DNA from: Rhodococcus sp. P-2
Lineage (GTDB): Bacteria; Actinomycetota; Actinomycetes; Mycobacteriales; Mycobacteriaceae
Assembly (NCBI RefSeq): GCF_016598535.1
Contig: NZ_CP066779.1
Coordinates: 4,214,053 to 4,278,052 of the forward strand
DNA length: 64,000 nucleotides
Direction of reading: 5' to 3'
Below are positions 20,145 through 30,178 of this stretch, in pieces. The position numbers and the translations under genes were made by a program. Every line of letters begins with the position of its first letter. Position 1 is the first letter of the stretch. The notes below the pieces were generated by a model. The model saw only the letters and a program-made list of their open reading frames with translations. It did not search any database and was not told the DNA's origin.

Positions 20145-20801
20145 TCAGATTGCGTCGCCCGGCCCCACACGAGGCTTCGGTGCGCGCAGCTTACGGATCT
20201 GCGACGCGCGAACGAATGCGTACCAGCCGAGCTTGAATCCGCCGTCGGTGCTGTCGGGGAAGCGCTCGGCGACGCGGTTGTTGATCATGCGACCGAGCCA
20301 GATGCCTTCACCGACCATGAAGAGCATCATCACGAGCATTGCCAGCGTGACGATCTGCTGGAGCGCCGGCGTGACGAACATCGTCATGATGAGGATCAAC
20401 GCGAGCGGCATGAACAGCCCGACGAGGTTGCGGCGAGCGTCGATGAAATCACGGACGTAGGCGCGAACCGGTCCCTTGTCGCGGGGGAGCAGGTACTTGT
20501 CCTCGCCGGCGAGCATGCGGGCGCGGCGGTCTGCCGACGAAGCGCGACGCTCGGCGGCTTCGGCCTTGCGGTCCTCCTTGGAGCCGCGGGTCGCCTTGCG
20601 GCGGGCGCGGGCTTCCTTCGCGGTCAGCGGGGCAGGAGCAACGGGGCCACGCCTCTTCGCCTCGGCGTCGCGACGCTTGGGTGTAGGGCGGCCCTTGCCC
20701 ACCTGCTCGATGGGCGCCTCTTCGGAGGCCGAGGATGCCTCAGTGCCCTCGACGTCACGTTTGTCGGAGTTGTCTGAGTCACCGCGGCGTAGCAATTTCA
20801 C
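20145..20801 (-). CDS. DUF3043 membrane protein (Rv2206 type)
   Basis: 218 residues: a charged Arg/Lys/Ala-rich N-terminal half (about 1-105), then a helical hairpin of two membrane segments (about 135-178, LVGLFMPLALILIMT and IVTLAMLVMMLFMV) and a short tail. Family DUF3043, with no known activity. GTG 20801 is 6 nt behind TAGCCT (20808-20813, minus strand), a leaderless layout; the GGAGGT between them touches the start codon and is too close to work as a ribosome site. It leads the cobU-cobT-cobS run. Confidence 0.85.
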   Translation of the reverse strand: MKLLRRGDSDNSDKRDVEGTEASSASEEAPIEQVGKGRPTPKRRDAEAKRRGPVAPAPLTAKEARARRKATRGSKEDRKAEAAERRASSADRRARMLAGEDKYLLPRDKGPVRAYVRDFIDARRNLVGLFMPLALILIMTMFVTPALQQIVTLAMLVMMLFMVGEGIWLGRMINNRVAERFPDSTDGGFKLGWYAFVRASQIRKLRAPKPRVGPGDAI

Positions 20802-20935
20802 ACCTCCAGGCTATTGGATAAGTGCATGGTCTGGGAAACCGACCTCGGTCTTTCTGAAAAACTCGATCGCCCGAGACGTTGAAACGCGCGAGATCGTGAA
20901 ACATCGGGGTCATTCGGGACTCTTAGACTTCGGTT

Positions 20936-22003
20936 ATGCGGGTAATAGTTGCTCCGGATTCATTCGGCGAAACCCTGACTGCCGTCGCGGCGGCCGAGTC
21001 CATTTCTGCCGGTTGGCGGCGCGGTCGACCCGGCGACGACGTCGTCACCGCGCCACAATCCGACGGCGGACCGGGATTCGTCGACGTGTTGGCAACAGCC
21101 GGAGGGGCCGTCCGGTCCGCGCGGGTGTCCGGACCGTTGACCTCGAGCGTCGACGCGCAGTGGCTGTTCGATTCGGGCACGGCATACATCGAGTCCGCTC
21201 AGGCCGTCGGGCTCGGTCTACTCGAAGGACCGCCGACGCGCGAGAGTGCGCTCGCAGCGCACAGTCGCGGTGTCGGAGAACTGATCGCGCTCGCCCTCGA
21301 TGCCGGCGTGAGGACGATTGTGGTCGGACTCGGCGGGAGTTGCTGCACGGATGGGGGACGTGGACTGGTGGAGGCGCTGGGCGGCTTGGAGGCGGCGACG
21401 GCGGCCACGGAGGGCGTTCGGTTGGTCGCAGCCACCGACGTCGAGCACGTTCTTCTCGGCGAGCATGGTGCGGCAGCGGTGTTCGGCCCGCAAAAAGGTG
21501 CCGACGCCGCGGCTGTTGCCGTTCTCGAAGCGCGGAATGCGACGTGGGCCGAGCAATTGGAGTCCGTCACCGGACAGCGAGTGTCGGAATTTCCGGGTGC
21601 CGGCGCCGCGGGTGGTATCGGTGCTGCGTTGTTCGCGCTCGGTGCACAGCGGCGATCCGGGGCCGACGTCGTCGCCGAGCGCACCGGGCAGGCAGCGCTA
21701 TTGGCATCGGCTGACCTGGTGATCACTGGTGAAGGTAAGTTCGACCACCAATCTCTGCGAGGCAAACTCGTCACTGCGCTCGCGTCGGCCGGGGCGGCGC
21801 ATAGCGTTCCGACGCTCGTCTTTGCCGGTCAGGTGACGCTCGACGAGACGGACTATGGGTCGACCTCGATAGCCGCGGCGAAATCGGTGACGGAGTTCGC
21901 CGGGTCGGTGGACCGTGCGATGAAGGAAGCGTCGGCGTGTCTCGAGGGACTCGCCGAACACACGGCACGCGAGTGGAACATCTGGCGTGGCGCCCCGAGC
22001 TGA
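20936..22003 (+). CDS. Glycerate kinase (GK1 family)
   Basis: 355 residues, counterpart of Rv2205c. The family pattern is clear: MRVIVAPDSFGETLTA at the N-terminus, VTAPQSDGGPGF, VVGLGGSCCTDGGRG, the GAGAAGGIGAALFALGA loop near 220 and VITGEGKFDHQSLRGK near 265. It phosphorylates glycerate with ATP. ATG 20936 follows TAGACT (20924-20929) by 6 nt, so it is probably leaderless. It is divergent from the DUF3043/cobalamin operon; 134 bp carry both promoters. Confidence 0.93.
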   Translation: MRVIVAPDSFGETLTAVAAAESISAGWRRGRPGDDVVTAPQSDGGPGFVDVLATAGGAVRSARVSGPLTSSVDAQWLFDSGTAYIESAQAVGLGLLEGPPTRESALAAHSRGVGELIALALDAGVRTIVVGLGGSCCTDGGRGLVEALGGLEAATAATEGVRLVAATDVEHVLLGEHGAAAVFGPQKGADAAAVAVLEARNATWAEQLESVTGQRVSEFPGAGAAGGIGAALFALGAQRRSGADVVAERTGQAALLASADLVITGEGKFDHQSLRGKLVTALASAGAAHSVPTLVFAGQVTLDETDYGSTSIAAAKSVTEFAGSVDRAMKEASACLEGLAEHTAREWNIWRGAPS

Positions 22004-22152
22004 GGATCCACGAGCGTCGACGCGCCGTTGCCGTGTCGGGAAGACCGGATAGGATGAAGACGAATCGCACCCGGTAAGGACTGGCGGGAATAAGTCGGCA
22101 GCGGCGTACCGTTGAAGCGTTCACGGGTTGGTACGAACATTAGGGAGAGCCC

Positions 22153-22503
22153 ATGACTGTGCAGAACGAGACCGCCACCCACGGCGTCAAGATGACCGAG
22201 GCCGCATCCGCCAAGGCGAAGGCCCTCTTCGATCAGGAGGGGCGCGACGACCTCGCGCTGCGTATCGCAGTGCAGCCCGGCGGCTGTGCCGGACTGAAGT
22301 ACCAGCTGTTCTTCGACGACCGCACACTCGACGGTGACCTCACCGTCGACTTCAACGGCGTCAACCTGGTTGTCGACCGGATGAGCGCGCCGTACGTCGA
22401 AGGTGCGTCCATCGACTTCCTCGACACCATCGAGCAGCAGGGCTTCTCGATCGACAACCCCAATGCAACAGGCTCTTGTGCCTGCGGTGACTCGTTCAAC
22501 TGA
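22153..22503 (+). CDS. A-type iron-sulfur carrier (HesB/IscA, Rv2204c type)
   Basis: 116 residues with the three conserved cysteines C45 (GGCAGLKY), C109 and C111 (GSCACGDSF). These proteins take up and hand on Fe-S clusters; here likely clients are LipA, the Rieske protein QcrA and others in the window. ATG 22153 has TAGGGAGA with good spacing. A TAGGAT at 22050-22055 is a possible -10 that would give a leader of roughly 90 nt. A hairpin follows the gene. Confidence 0.95.
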   Translation: MTVQNETATHGVKMTEAASAKAKALFDQEGRDDLALRIAVQPGGCAGLKYQLFFDDRTLDGDLTVDFNGVNLVVDRMSAPYVEGASIDFLDTIEQQGFSIDNPNATGSCACGDSFN

Positions 22504-22530
22504 GTCCGTCGATCACAACTCAATTCACGA

Positions 22531-22571
22531 ACAACTGACGCGGAACCGACATTCGGTTTCGCGTCAGTTGT
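22531..22571 (+). terminator. Hairpin after the Fe-S carrier gene
   Basis: A 17-bp stem (ACAACTGACGCGGAACC against its near-complement, one mismatch) with a 7-nt loop, followed by TTGT; 27 bp after the stop. Confidence 0.8.
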
Positions 22572-22642
22572 TTGTGGTGACTCGTACGTAGACCGTTCCG
22601 AACTGACGGCTCGGGCGCCGAAGACGGCGCTACGGGCGGTAA

Positions 22643-23677
<1,035 letters not shown>

Positions 23678-23683
23678 CGCTCC

Positions 23684-23733
23684 GCCCCGTGAGTGGTTGA
23701 GGAGTCCGGAGACTCCCTAACCGCTCACGGGGC
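23684..23733. terminator. Long hairpin between adoK and asnB
   Basis: A 23-bp stem with three mismatches, beginning GCCCCGTGAG and ending CTCACGGGGC, around a 4-nt loop. It lies 6 bp from each of the two convergent stops. Confidence 0.9.
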
Positions 23734-23740
23734 CGAAGGC

Positions 23741-25666
23741 CTAGATGTTGACCGGGTACACCGGTTCCTGGATCTGCGGCACGATGCGCTTCTCGACGAA
23801 GATTCCGTGCCAGACCATGAAAGTCAGGACGGTCCACAGGCGTCGGCTGTGGTCGGACACGCCCTCTCGGTGATCGTTGAGCATCTTCACCACGGCCTGC
23901 TTGTCGAAGATGTGGTCGGTTCCCGACTCCTCGATCTGCAGATGTGCCCAGTCGAAAAGCTCGGTGCCGCGCAGCCAGTGGCGAAGCGGAACCGGGAATC
24001 CGAGCTTGGCGCGGTGCAGAACATGGTGCGGCACAATGCCTTCCAAGGCCTGACGCAGCGCGTACTTGGTTGTGTCCTTCGTGATCTTCTGATCGAGCGG
24101 TACGCGTGACGCGACGTCGAAGACCTCGGGATCGAGGAACGGCACACGCAGCTCCAGCGAGTTGGCCATCGTCATCTTGTCGGCCTTGACGAGGATGTCG
24201 CCTCGCAGCCACGTGAACAGGTCGAGATGCTGCATCCGGGCAACCGGATCCCAGTCCCGGGACTGCGCGTAGATCGGCGCGGTGACGTCCTGGTGAGTCC
24301 ACTCGGGACGGAAATCGCGCAGGACGGCGCGGAGCTGAGCGTCGTTGAAGCTACGAGCGTTGCCGTAGTAGCGCTCCTCGAGGGTTAACGAACCGCGGTT
24401 GAGCAGACTCTTGCCGCGGGTGCCGTCCGGGATGCGTTCGGACAACTTGCCCGCAGCCCGACGCAATCCCTTGGGAAGGTACTCGAAAGGCTTGAGCGAC
24501 AACGGCTCACGGTAGATCGTGTAACCGCCGAACAGCTCGTCGGCGCCCTCGCCGGACAGCACGACCTTGACGTGCTTGCGTGCTTCCTTCGCGATGAACC
24601 ACAGCGGAATCAATGCCGGATCGGCCACCGGGTCGTCGAGGTACCAGACGATCTCGGGAATGGCAGCGGCGAACTCGGCGGGGGAGACCACCTTGACGAC
24701 GTGCTTCGCGCCGATCGCTGCGGCGGATTCGGCCGCGACGTCGACCTCGGAATAGCCCTCACGTTCGAAACCGGTCGTGAAGGTGATCAGGTTTGGGTTG
24801 TGGCGCATCGCCAATGCCGCGATCGCGGTGGAGTCGATACCGCCGGAGAGGAACGAGCCGACGGTGACGTCGGCGCGCATGTGCTTGGCGACCGAATCCT
24901 CGAGTGCTTCGGCGATTTCCTGGTAGCGCGCCTTCTCGGTGCCCGGTGCGAAAGGCTTGGCCGGGAACTTCGGCGTGAAGTACCGCGTGAACGTGGGCTC
25001 CTCGCCCGGACGCACCCGAGCGAAGCTGCCCGACTCCAGGCGTCGGATCTCCTTGTGCAGTGTTTCCGGCTCCGGTACGTACTGCAGAACGGTGTAGTGC
25101 TCGATGGCTCGCGGATCCAGCTCGGTGCCGATGCCGATCAGATCGGTGAGTTCGAGCAGACTCTTCTTCTCACTGCCGAACGCGGTGCCGCCCGCTCCGG
25201 TGGCAATGAAGAGTGGCTTGATACCGAACGGATCGCGTGCGATGAACAGCTCGCGTGTGTCGGTGTCCCAGATCGCGAACGCGAACATTCCGCGCAGGCG
25301 CCGGACCGCATCCTCACCCCAGTAGTGGAATGCAGCGACGATGGCCTCGGAGTCGCCCTCGGTGAAGAACTTGGCGTCGTGGTCCTTGACCAGTTCGGCA
25401 CGGATCTCCAAGTAGTTGTAGATCTCGCCGTTGAACGTGAGCGCATAACGCTCCGGGTTCTCCGGCGGGCCCCAACGCAGCGGCTGGTGGGAATGAGCGA
25501 TGTCGATGATCGCCAGGCGGTTGAACCCGAAGACGAGGTGGTCGTCATTCCACGTCCCGTGTTCGTCCGGCCCGCGGTGACGAAGGCAATGCATCGCCTG
25601 GTCGACCCGCGAGACGGCGTCCTCGCTGGTTCCGCCAGATGTCAGTAGCCCGAGCAGTCCACACAC
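23741..25666 (-). CDS. asnB: Asparagine synthase (glutamine-hydrolysing)
   Basis: 641 residues, counterpart of Rv2201. The N-terminal class II glutaminase begins with Cys2 (MCGLLGLL), RHRGPDEHGTW and NGEIYNY follow; the C-terminal synthetase holds the pyrophosphate loop SGGIDSTAIAAL near 270. It makes asparagine from aspartate, or amidates another carboxylate; homologues of this branch may act on wall precursors, which sequence alone cannot exclude. GTG 25666 is preceded by AGGAA, about 11 nt away. It is divergent from ctaC. Confidence 0.93.
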   Translation of the reverse strand: MCGLLGLLTSGGTSEDAVSRVDQAMHCLRHRGPDEHGTWNDDHLVFGFNRLAIIDIAHSHQPLRWGPPENPERYALTFNGEIYNYLEIRAELVKDHDAKFFTEGDSEAIVAAFHYWGEDAVRRLRGMFAFAIWDTDTRELFIARDPFGIKPLFIATGAGGTAFGSEKKSLLELTDLIGIGTELDPRAIEHYTVLQYVPEPETLHKEIRRLESGSFARVRPGEEPTFTRYFTPKFPAKPFAPGTEKARYQEIAEALEDSVAKHMRADVTVGSFLSGGIDSTAIAALAMRHNPNLITFTTGFEREGYSEVDVAAESAAAIGAKHVVKVVSPAEFAAAIPEIVWYLDDPVADPALIPLWFIAKEARKHVKVVLSGEGADELFGGYTIYREPLSLKPFEYLPKGLRRAAGKLSERIPDGTRGKSLLNRGSLTLEERYYGNARSFNDAQLRAVLRDFRPEWTHQDVTAPIYAQSRDWDPVARMQHLDLFTWLRGDILVKADKMTMANSLELRVPFLDPEVFDVASRVPLDQKITKDTTKYALRQALEGIVPHHVLHRAKLGFPVPLRHWLRGTELFDWAHLQIEESGTDHIFDKQAVVKMLNDHREGVSDHSRRLWTVLTFMVWHGIFVEKRIVPQIQEPVYPVNI

Positions 25667-25991
25667 AGCGTCCGGTTCCTCGATTCAGAATTTTTGTACA
25701 GAAGGCTCCCGGACACGAGTGTCGGGGAGAGGTCAACGAACTCTTGTCGAAAGTATGCCGCAGATCGACGTCCCTGCCGATCGCGGCGGAACGAATCGAC
25801 GTGATGTGCGTCGCCGAAACGACCTGAGCCGTTCCTGAGCAGCACCTGAGAGAGCTGTGTGACGTCCGCCGCGACACGGGCGAGGACCCGAGGATGGATA
25901 GCGCCCGGCTTTGGTCTACGCTGCGTAGTAATTGGGCCTTCCCTCCGGGCATGCCCTAGTTGAATTTTGTGGCGATCAGGAAGGCGTGAAC
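25667..25991. other. Divergent promoter region, asnB / ctaC
   Basis: No gene. It contains a short palindrome CTACGCTGCGTAG (25917-25929) that includes TACGCT, a possible -10 for ctaC with a leader of about 60 nt, and the ctaC ribosome site AGGAAGG (25978-25984). Confidence 0.5.
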
Positions 25992-27050
25992 GTGGCGCAA
26001 GGTCGGATCCTTCGGCGAGCGGGGCTGGCAGTATCTCTGGGCATTGCTGCCTTGCTGCTGTCGGGTTGCTCCATCGACAACGAAGTGCTTCGTTTCGGGT
26101 GGCCTTCGGGCATCACCCCGGAGGCGACGCGCATGCGTGAGCTGTGGACGTGGTCGGTTGTAGCCGCCCTCGTCATGGGTGTGCTGGTGTGGGGGCTGGT
26201 CTTCTGGGCCGTCATCTTCCACCGTAAGAAGAAGGACTCGCCGGAATTCCCGCGCCAGACGGCATACAACGTGCCGCTCGAACTCGGTTACACGGCAGTT
26301 CCCTTCGTCATCATCGCGGTTCTCTTCTACTTCACCGTCATCGTTCAGAACCATGTTCTGGACAAGACGGACAATCCTGACGTCGTCGTAGACGTCACGG
26401 CCTTCCAGTGGAACTGGAAGTTCGGCTACCGCTCCATCGAGTTCGGTGACGGCTCCGCCAAGTACAACGGAATCGACGTCGAGGCCGAAGAGGCTGCCAA
26501 GACCGAGGGCTCCACTGTCAACGATCACGGCGAAGAAGTTCCCGGCCCGATCCACGGCAACAGCACCGAGGACCTGAGCTACCTGCACTACGACAAGATC
26601 GAGACCGTCGGCTCCAGCCAGGAGATCCCGATCCTCGTTCTGCCCACCGGCAAGCGGATCCAGTTCGAACTCGCTTCCTCGGACGTCATCCACGCTTTCT
26701 GGGTGCCTGAGTTCCTGTTCAAGCGCGACGTTCTCCCGAACCCCAAGGAGAACCACTCGGACAACATCTTCCAGATCAGTGAGATCGAGAAGGAAGGCGC
26801 GTTCGTCGGGCGTTGTGCAGAAATGTGTGGCACGTTCCACGCGATGATGAACTTCGAGGTTCGTGCGGTTTCGCCCGAGGACTTCGCCAAGTACATCGAA
26901 CTGCGCAAGGGTGACGCGGAGGGCAAGGGTGGTCTGACGACCGCTGAGGCTCTGCAGGCAATCGGTCAGTCGCCGGTGGCTACGTCGACCACGCCGTTCA
27001 ACACCGACCGCGAGTACCGTCAGGCAACCGTCGCCACTGCAGGCAACTGA
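25992..27050 (+). CDS. ctaC: Cytochrome c oxidase subunit II
   Basis: Takes electrons from the cytochrome c domain of QcrC at its CuA site. 352 residues: a lipoprotein signal with LLLSGC (Cys26), two membrane helices (about 45-70 and 90-115), then the periplasmic cupredoxin domain with the CuA ligands: the His of [10 protein letters not shown], and [12 protein letters not shown]. The start is GTG 25992, because AGGAAGG sits 7 nt before it; GTG 25986 and TTG 25932 are in frame but badly placed. An extra acidic loop (about 155-190) typical of actinobacterial subunits is present. It begins the respiratory block. Confidence 0.96.
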   Translation: MAQGRILRRAGLAVSLGIAALLLSGCSIDNEVLRFGWPSGITPEATRMRELWTWSVVAALVMGVLVWGLVFWAVIFHRKKKDSPEFPRQTAYNVPLELGYTAVPFVIIAVLFYFTVIVQNHVLDKTDNPDVVVDVTAFQWNWKFGYRSIEFGDGSAKYNGIDVEAEEAAKTEGSTVNDHGEEVPGPIHGNSTEDLSYLHYDKIETVGSSQEIPILVLPTGKRIQFELASSDVIHAFWVPEFLFKRDVLPNPKENHSDNIFQISEIEKEGAFVGRCAEMCGTFHAMMNFEVRAVSPEDFAKYIELRKGDAEGKGGLTTAEALQAIGQSPVATSTTPFNTDREYRQATVATAGN

Positions 27051-27089
27051 GCCGGCCAGCCTCTTCACTGAACAAGGACAAGTGCTGAT

Positions 27090-27506
27090 ATGAAGATCGA
27101 AGCCAAGCTCTTCGAGATCCTGACGATGTTCTTCATTCTCGTCGCGATCATCTACGGAGTGTTCACCGCTCTGTCACGCACAGGTATCGAGTGGGCCGGA
27201 CTGACGGCCATCGTCCTGTCTGCAGGTCTGACGCTCATCGTGGGTACCTACTTCCGCTTCGTCGCTCGTCGTCTGGACACCCGTCCCGAGGACTACGACG
27301 ACGCTGAAATCTCGGATGGTGCAGGAGAACTGGGCTTCTTCAGCCCCGGTAGCTTCTGGCCGATCCTGCTTGCTGCCGCCGCTGCACTCGCAGCAGTGTC
27401 GCTGGCCTACTTCCAGCCGTGGCTCATCGCAGTCGCAGTTGTCTGTGTGCTGGCCGCCGCTGCAGGCCTGGTGTTCGAGTACTACACCGGACCCGAGAAG
27501 CACTAG
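27090..27506 (+). CDS. ctaF: Cytochrome c oxidase subunit IV, actinobacterial
   Basis: 138 residues, counterpart of Rv2199c, with four membrane helices in two pairs (about 5-55 and 85-130) and a short polar loop ([15 protein letters not shown]). It is a structural subunit of the aa3 oxidase in the bcc-aa3 supercomplex. ATG 27090 is preceded by AAGGAC, and it follows ctaC by 39 bp in the same operon. A hairpin ends the unit. Confidence 0.92.
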   Translation: MKIEAKLFEILTMFFILVAIIYGVFTALSRTGIEWAGLTAIVLSAGLTLIVGTYFRFVARRLDTRPEDYDDAEISDGAGELGFFSPGSFWPILLAAAAALAAVSLAYFQPWLIAVAVVCVLAAAAGLVFEYYTGPEKH

Positions 27507-27522
27507 TTTCACCCGCACTTGA

Positions 27523-27560
27523 ACAGAGGCGCCGCACCCACCCGGGTACGGCGCCTCTGT
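27523..27560 (+). terminator. Hairpin after ctaF
   Basis: A 17-bp stem (ACAGAGGCGCCGCACCC and its complement with one G-T pair), short loop, then TGT; 16 bp after the ctaF stop. Confidence 0.85.
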
Positions 27561-27608
27561 TGTCGTATATGAGAGTTTCGGTGGTACGAGGGTGCGATCG
27601 ACAACCGC

Positions 27609-27998
27609 TCAATGGTGGAGCACGTATTCGAGGTCGTAGCGATGCAGCCCGTCGACGATCTCGAGCTCGAGAGTGCCCGAGATACCCTTCAGCTCACCGG
27701 TTCCGGACCCCGGCACGATCTCGTACAGAAGCTTCTGCGTTCCGTCGATCATCTGACCGAACTGCTGCAGTGCGAACGATCCCACAGCTTCGTCGACCTG
27801 CCCGGTGACTACCTCCAGGGCGACGTAGCCGGCTTCACCGCTGCTCGGATCGCCGGCGGACAGCATGAGGCCGGTCGATGTACCTTCGATGCCGCCGATG
27901 AACGTCTTGTCGAACTCGAAGCGCCCGACGCGCCCGGAGAGCTCAGGATCGGCAGGTCGAAGATCGATCTCGAAGGTGCCGCGTGCATGAGATGTCAT
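27609..27998 (-). CDS. DUF3224 domain protein
   Basis: 129 residues that match the small beta-barrel family DUF3224: HARGTFEIDLRP at the N-terminus, the central GTSTGLMLSAG and YVALEVVTG, and LKGISGTLELEIVDGLHRYDLEY at the end. Such proteins are related in fold to allene-oxide-cyclase-like barrels; no activity is known. The start ATG 27998 follows GATACT by 6 nt, a weaker form of the leaderless layout. It replaces the mmpS3 region found here in mycobacteria. Confidence 0.75.
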   Translation of the reverse strand: MTSHARGTFEIDLRPADPELSGRVGRFEFDKTFIGGIEGTSTGLMLSAGDPSSGEAGYVALEVVTGQVDEAVGSFALQQFGQMIDGTQKLLYEIVPGSGTGELKGISGTLELEIVDGLHRYDLEYVLHH

Positions 27999-28064
27999 GG
28001 TCCGAGTATCTCACCAGCCGGCAAGGCTTCGAGGGGACTCGAGAGAACGTGCAACACTCCGTAG

Positions 28065-28361
28065 ATGATCCTCGAACATGCCGTCCTGCAGGTCGATCCG
28101 TCGCAGTCAGCGCAATTCGAGGCCGCGTTCGACGTGGCCCGAACCATCATCGCCGAGGTTCCCGGATTCATCAGGCTGCGGCTCTCGCACTGTCTGGAAG
28201 CGCCGGAGCGGTATCTCCTGCTCGTCGAGTGGAGCGACCTGGAATCGCACACTGTCGGGTTCCGTCAGTCCGCGGGCTACCAGCGGTGGCGAGAACTCCT
28301 CCATCACTTCTACGAGCCGTTCCCGACAGTGGAGCACTATTCGCCGGTGCTCGAAGCCTAG
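28065..28361 (+). CDS. Antibiotic biosynthesis monooxygenase-domain protein
   Basis: 98 residues in a single ferredoxin-like ABM domain: ILEHAVLQVDPSQSAQFEAAF, VPGFIRLRLSHCLEAPERYLLLVEW and a C-terminal HHFYEPFPTVEHY. These form dimers and range from small oxygenases to heme- or quinol-binding proteins; which applies is not visible. It is divergent from the DUF3224 gene with only 66 bp between. A weak AACACT lies 6 nt before ATG 28065. Confidence 0.8.
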   Translation: MILEHAVLQVDPSQSAQFEAAFDVARTIIAEVPGFIRLRLSHCLEAPERYLLLVEWSDLESHTVGFRQSAGYQRWRELLHHFYEPFPTVEHYSPVLEA

Positions 28362-28458
28362 AAGGGTGTAAATCCCGCTGCTGCCGGGACTCAGACGTCG
28401 CGGCGGGGGAGTGGTGACCCACTGGGGGTCGTCCATACCGAATTGCTCAGAGAACGAG

Positions 28459-28493
28459 TGAGGCCCCGAACCGGATTCCGGTTCGGGGCCTCA
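28459..28493. terminator. Perfect hairpin downstream of qcrB
   Basis: A 16-bp perfect stem (TGAGGCCCCGAACCGG and complement) with a 3-nt loop, 17 bp from the qcrB stop and also downstream of the ABM gene; it can serve both. Confidence 0.9.
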
Positions 28494-28510
28494 CTGGTCA
28501 GCTGTCGTTC

Positions 28511-30178
28511 CTAGTGGAGTTCTCCACTGGAACCATCGGACTTGCCGTTGGTTCGGTTCTGGTAGTCAAGAAGGATCTGAAGCTGCTCGTGCTCAGCTTC
28601 GTGATGAGCGGCTTCGAGAGCCTCGCTCTCCTCGACTGGGTCAGCGGTGATCAGGCTACCGCTGCCGGGCTTGCCGGCGAGGCCGAGCTTGTTCATCTTC
28701 TTCGGGACGGCAGCACCCTGGTACTCGAGCGGGATCGGGTGTCCGTGCTCGTCGACGGGGCCGAGCGGCTGGTGGATCTCGATGTACTGGCCGTTCGGCA
28801 TCCGCTTGATGATGCCGGTCTCGATGCCGTGCTCGAGTACTGCACGGTCACTGCGCTGCAGGCCGATGCAGAACCGGTACGTCACGAAGTACGCGATGGG
28901 CGGAAGGATGACCATGCCGATACGGCCGATCCACGTCATTGCGTTCAGCGAGATGTGCAGGTGGTACGCGATGATGTCGTTGATGCAGGAGATCGTGAGC
29001 ACCAGGTAGAACGCGATGGACATCGCACCGATAGCGGTACGGACCGGCACGTCGCGCGGGCGCTGCAGGATGTTGTGGTGAGCGTCGTCTCCGGTGAGAC
29101 GCTTCTCGATCCACGGGTACGCGATCAACAGTGCGAAGACGAGACCCATGATCAGGGCGACGGCGAACACCGCGGGGATCGTGTAGCGGTTGAACAGGTA
29201 GATCTCCCACGCCGGCCACAGTCGAGCGAGGCCGTCCGTCCACATCATGTAGATATCGGGCTGGGAACCAGCCGAGACCTGAGACGGGTTGTACGGACCG
29301 ATGTTCCACACGGGGTTGATCTGGAACAGACCACCGAGCAGTGCGAGCACGCCGAAGGTCATGGCGAAGAACGCGCCACCCTTCATTGCGAAGACCGGGA
29401 GGATGCGGACGCCTACGACGTTCTGTTCCGTACGGCCGGGGCCGGGGAACTGCGTGTGCTTCTGGTACCAGACCAACGCGAGGTGGCCGGCGATCAGGGC
29501 CAGGATGATGCCCGGGAACAGCAGCACGTGAGCGACGTAGAGGCGCGGAATGATGAGGTCGCCGGGGAAGTCGCCGTCGAAGATCAGCCAGTGCATCCAG
29601 GTACCGACGATCGGGATACTCATCGTGATACCACCGAAGGCGGCGCGAAGGCCGGTGCCCGAGAGCAGGTCGTCGGGGATGGTGTAGCCGAAGAAGCCTT
29701 CGAACATCGCCAGGATGAGCAGCAGGCAGCCGATGACCCAGTTCGCTTCACGCGGGCGACGGAATGCGCCGGTGAAGAAGATGCGAGCGAGGTGAACGAT
29801 GATCGACGCCGCGAACATCAGTGCAGCCCAGTGGTGAATCTGGCGAACGAAGAGACCGCCGCGCACCTCGAAGGAGATGTTCAGGGTCGTCTCGTAGGCG
29901 CGAGACATCGTGACACCGCGAAGCGGCTGGTACGCGCCCTGGTAGACGACGTGTGCCATCGACGGATCGAAGAACAGCGTCAGGAACACACCGGAGATCA
30001 GCAGGATCACGAAGCTGTAGAGCGCGATCTCGCCGAGCATGAAGGACCAGTGCGTCGGGAAGACCTTGTTGATCTGCCGGCGCATGCCTGCAGCGAGGTG
30101 GTAGCGGGAGTCCATAGCCTCCGCTTGTCCAGCCGCTGCCGCGCTGATCTTGGACGGTTTGGTTGTTGTTGTGGTCAC
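28511..30178 (-). CDS. qcrB: Cytochrome bc1 complex cytochrome b subunit
   Basis: Membrane core of the menaquinol oxidase, binding two b hemes and both quinone sites; target of Q203-type inhibitors in mycobacteria. 555 residues: N-terminal [10 protein letters not shown], eight or nine membrane helices, histidine ligands in the helices with [20 protein letters not shown] and [21 protein letters not shown], and an actinobacterial C-terminal extension ending [15 protein letters not shown] 30178 overlaps the qcrA stop (GTGA) with GGGAGC about 7 nt before. Last gene of ctaE-qcrC-qcrA-qcrB. Confidence 0.96.
   Translation of the reverse strand: MTTTTTKPSKISAAAAGQAEAMDSRYHLAAGMRRQINKVFPTHWSFMLGEIALYSFVILLISGVFLTLFFDPSMAHVVYQGAYQPLRGVTMSRAYETTLNISFEVRGGLFVRQIHHWAALMFAASIIVHLARIFFTGAFRRPREANWVIGCLLLILAMFEGFFGYTIPDDLLSGTGLRAAFGGITMSIPIVGTWMHWLIFDGDFPGDLIIPRLYVAHVLLFPGIILALIAGHLALVWYQKHTQFPGPGRTEQNVVGVRILPVFAMKGGAFFAMTFGVLALLGGLFQINPVWNIGPYNPSQVSAGSQPDIYMMWTDGLARLWPAWEIYLFNRYTIPAVFAVALIMGLVFALLIAYPWIEKRLTGDDAHHNILQRPRDVPVRTAIGAMSIAFYLVLTISCINDIIAYHLHISLNAMTWIGRIGMVILPPIAYFVTYRFCIGLQRSDRAVLEHGIETGIIKRMPNGQYIEIHQPLGPVDEHGHPIPLEYQGAAVPKKMNKLGLAGKPGSGSLITADPVEESEALEAAHHEAEHEQLQILLDYQNRTNGKSDGSSGELH

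Noticed and set aside
20802-20935. Cobalamin riboswitch upstream of the cob operon
   Set aside because: The 134 bp before the leading gene contain none of the B12-box bases, and the promoter is next to the start codon.
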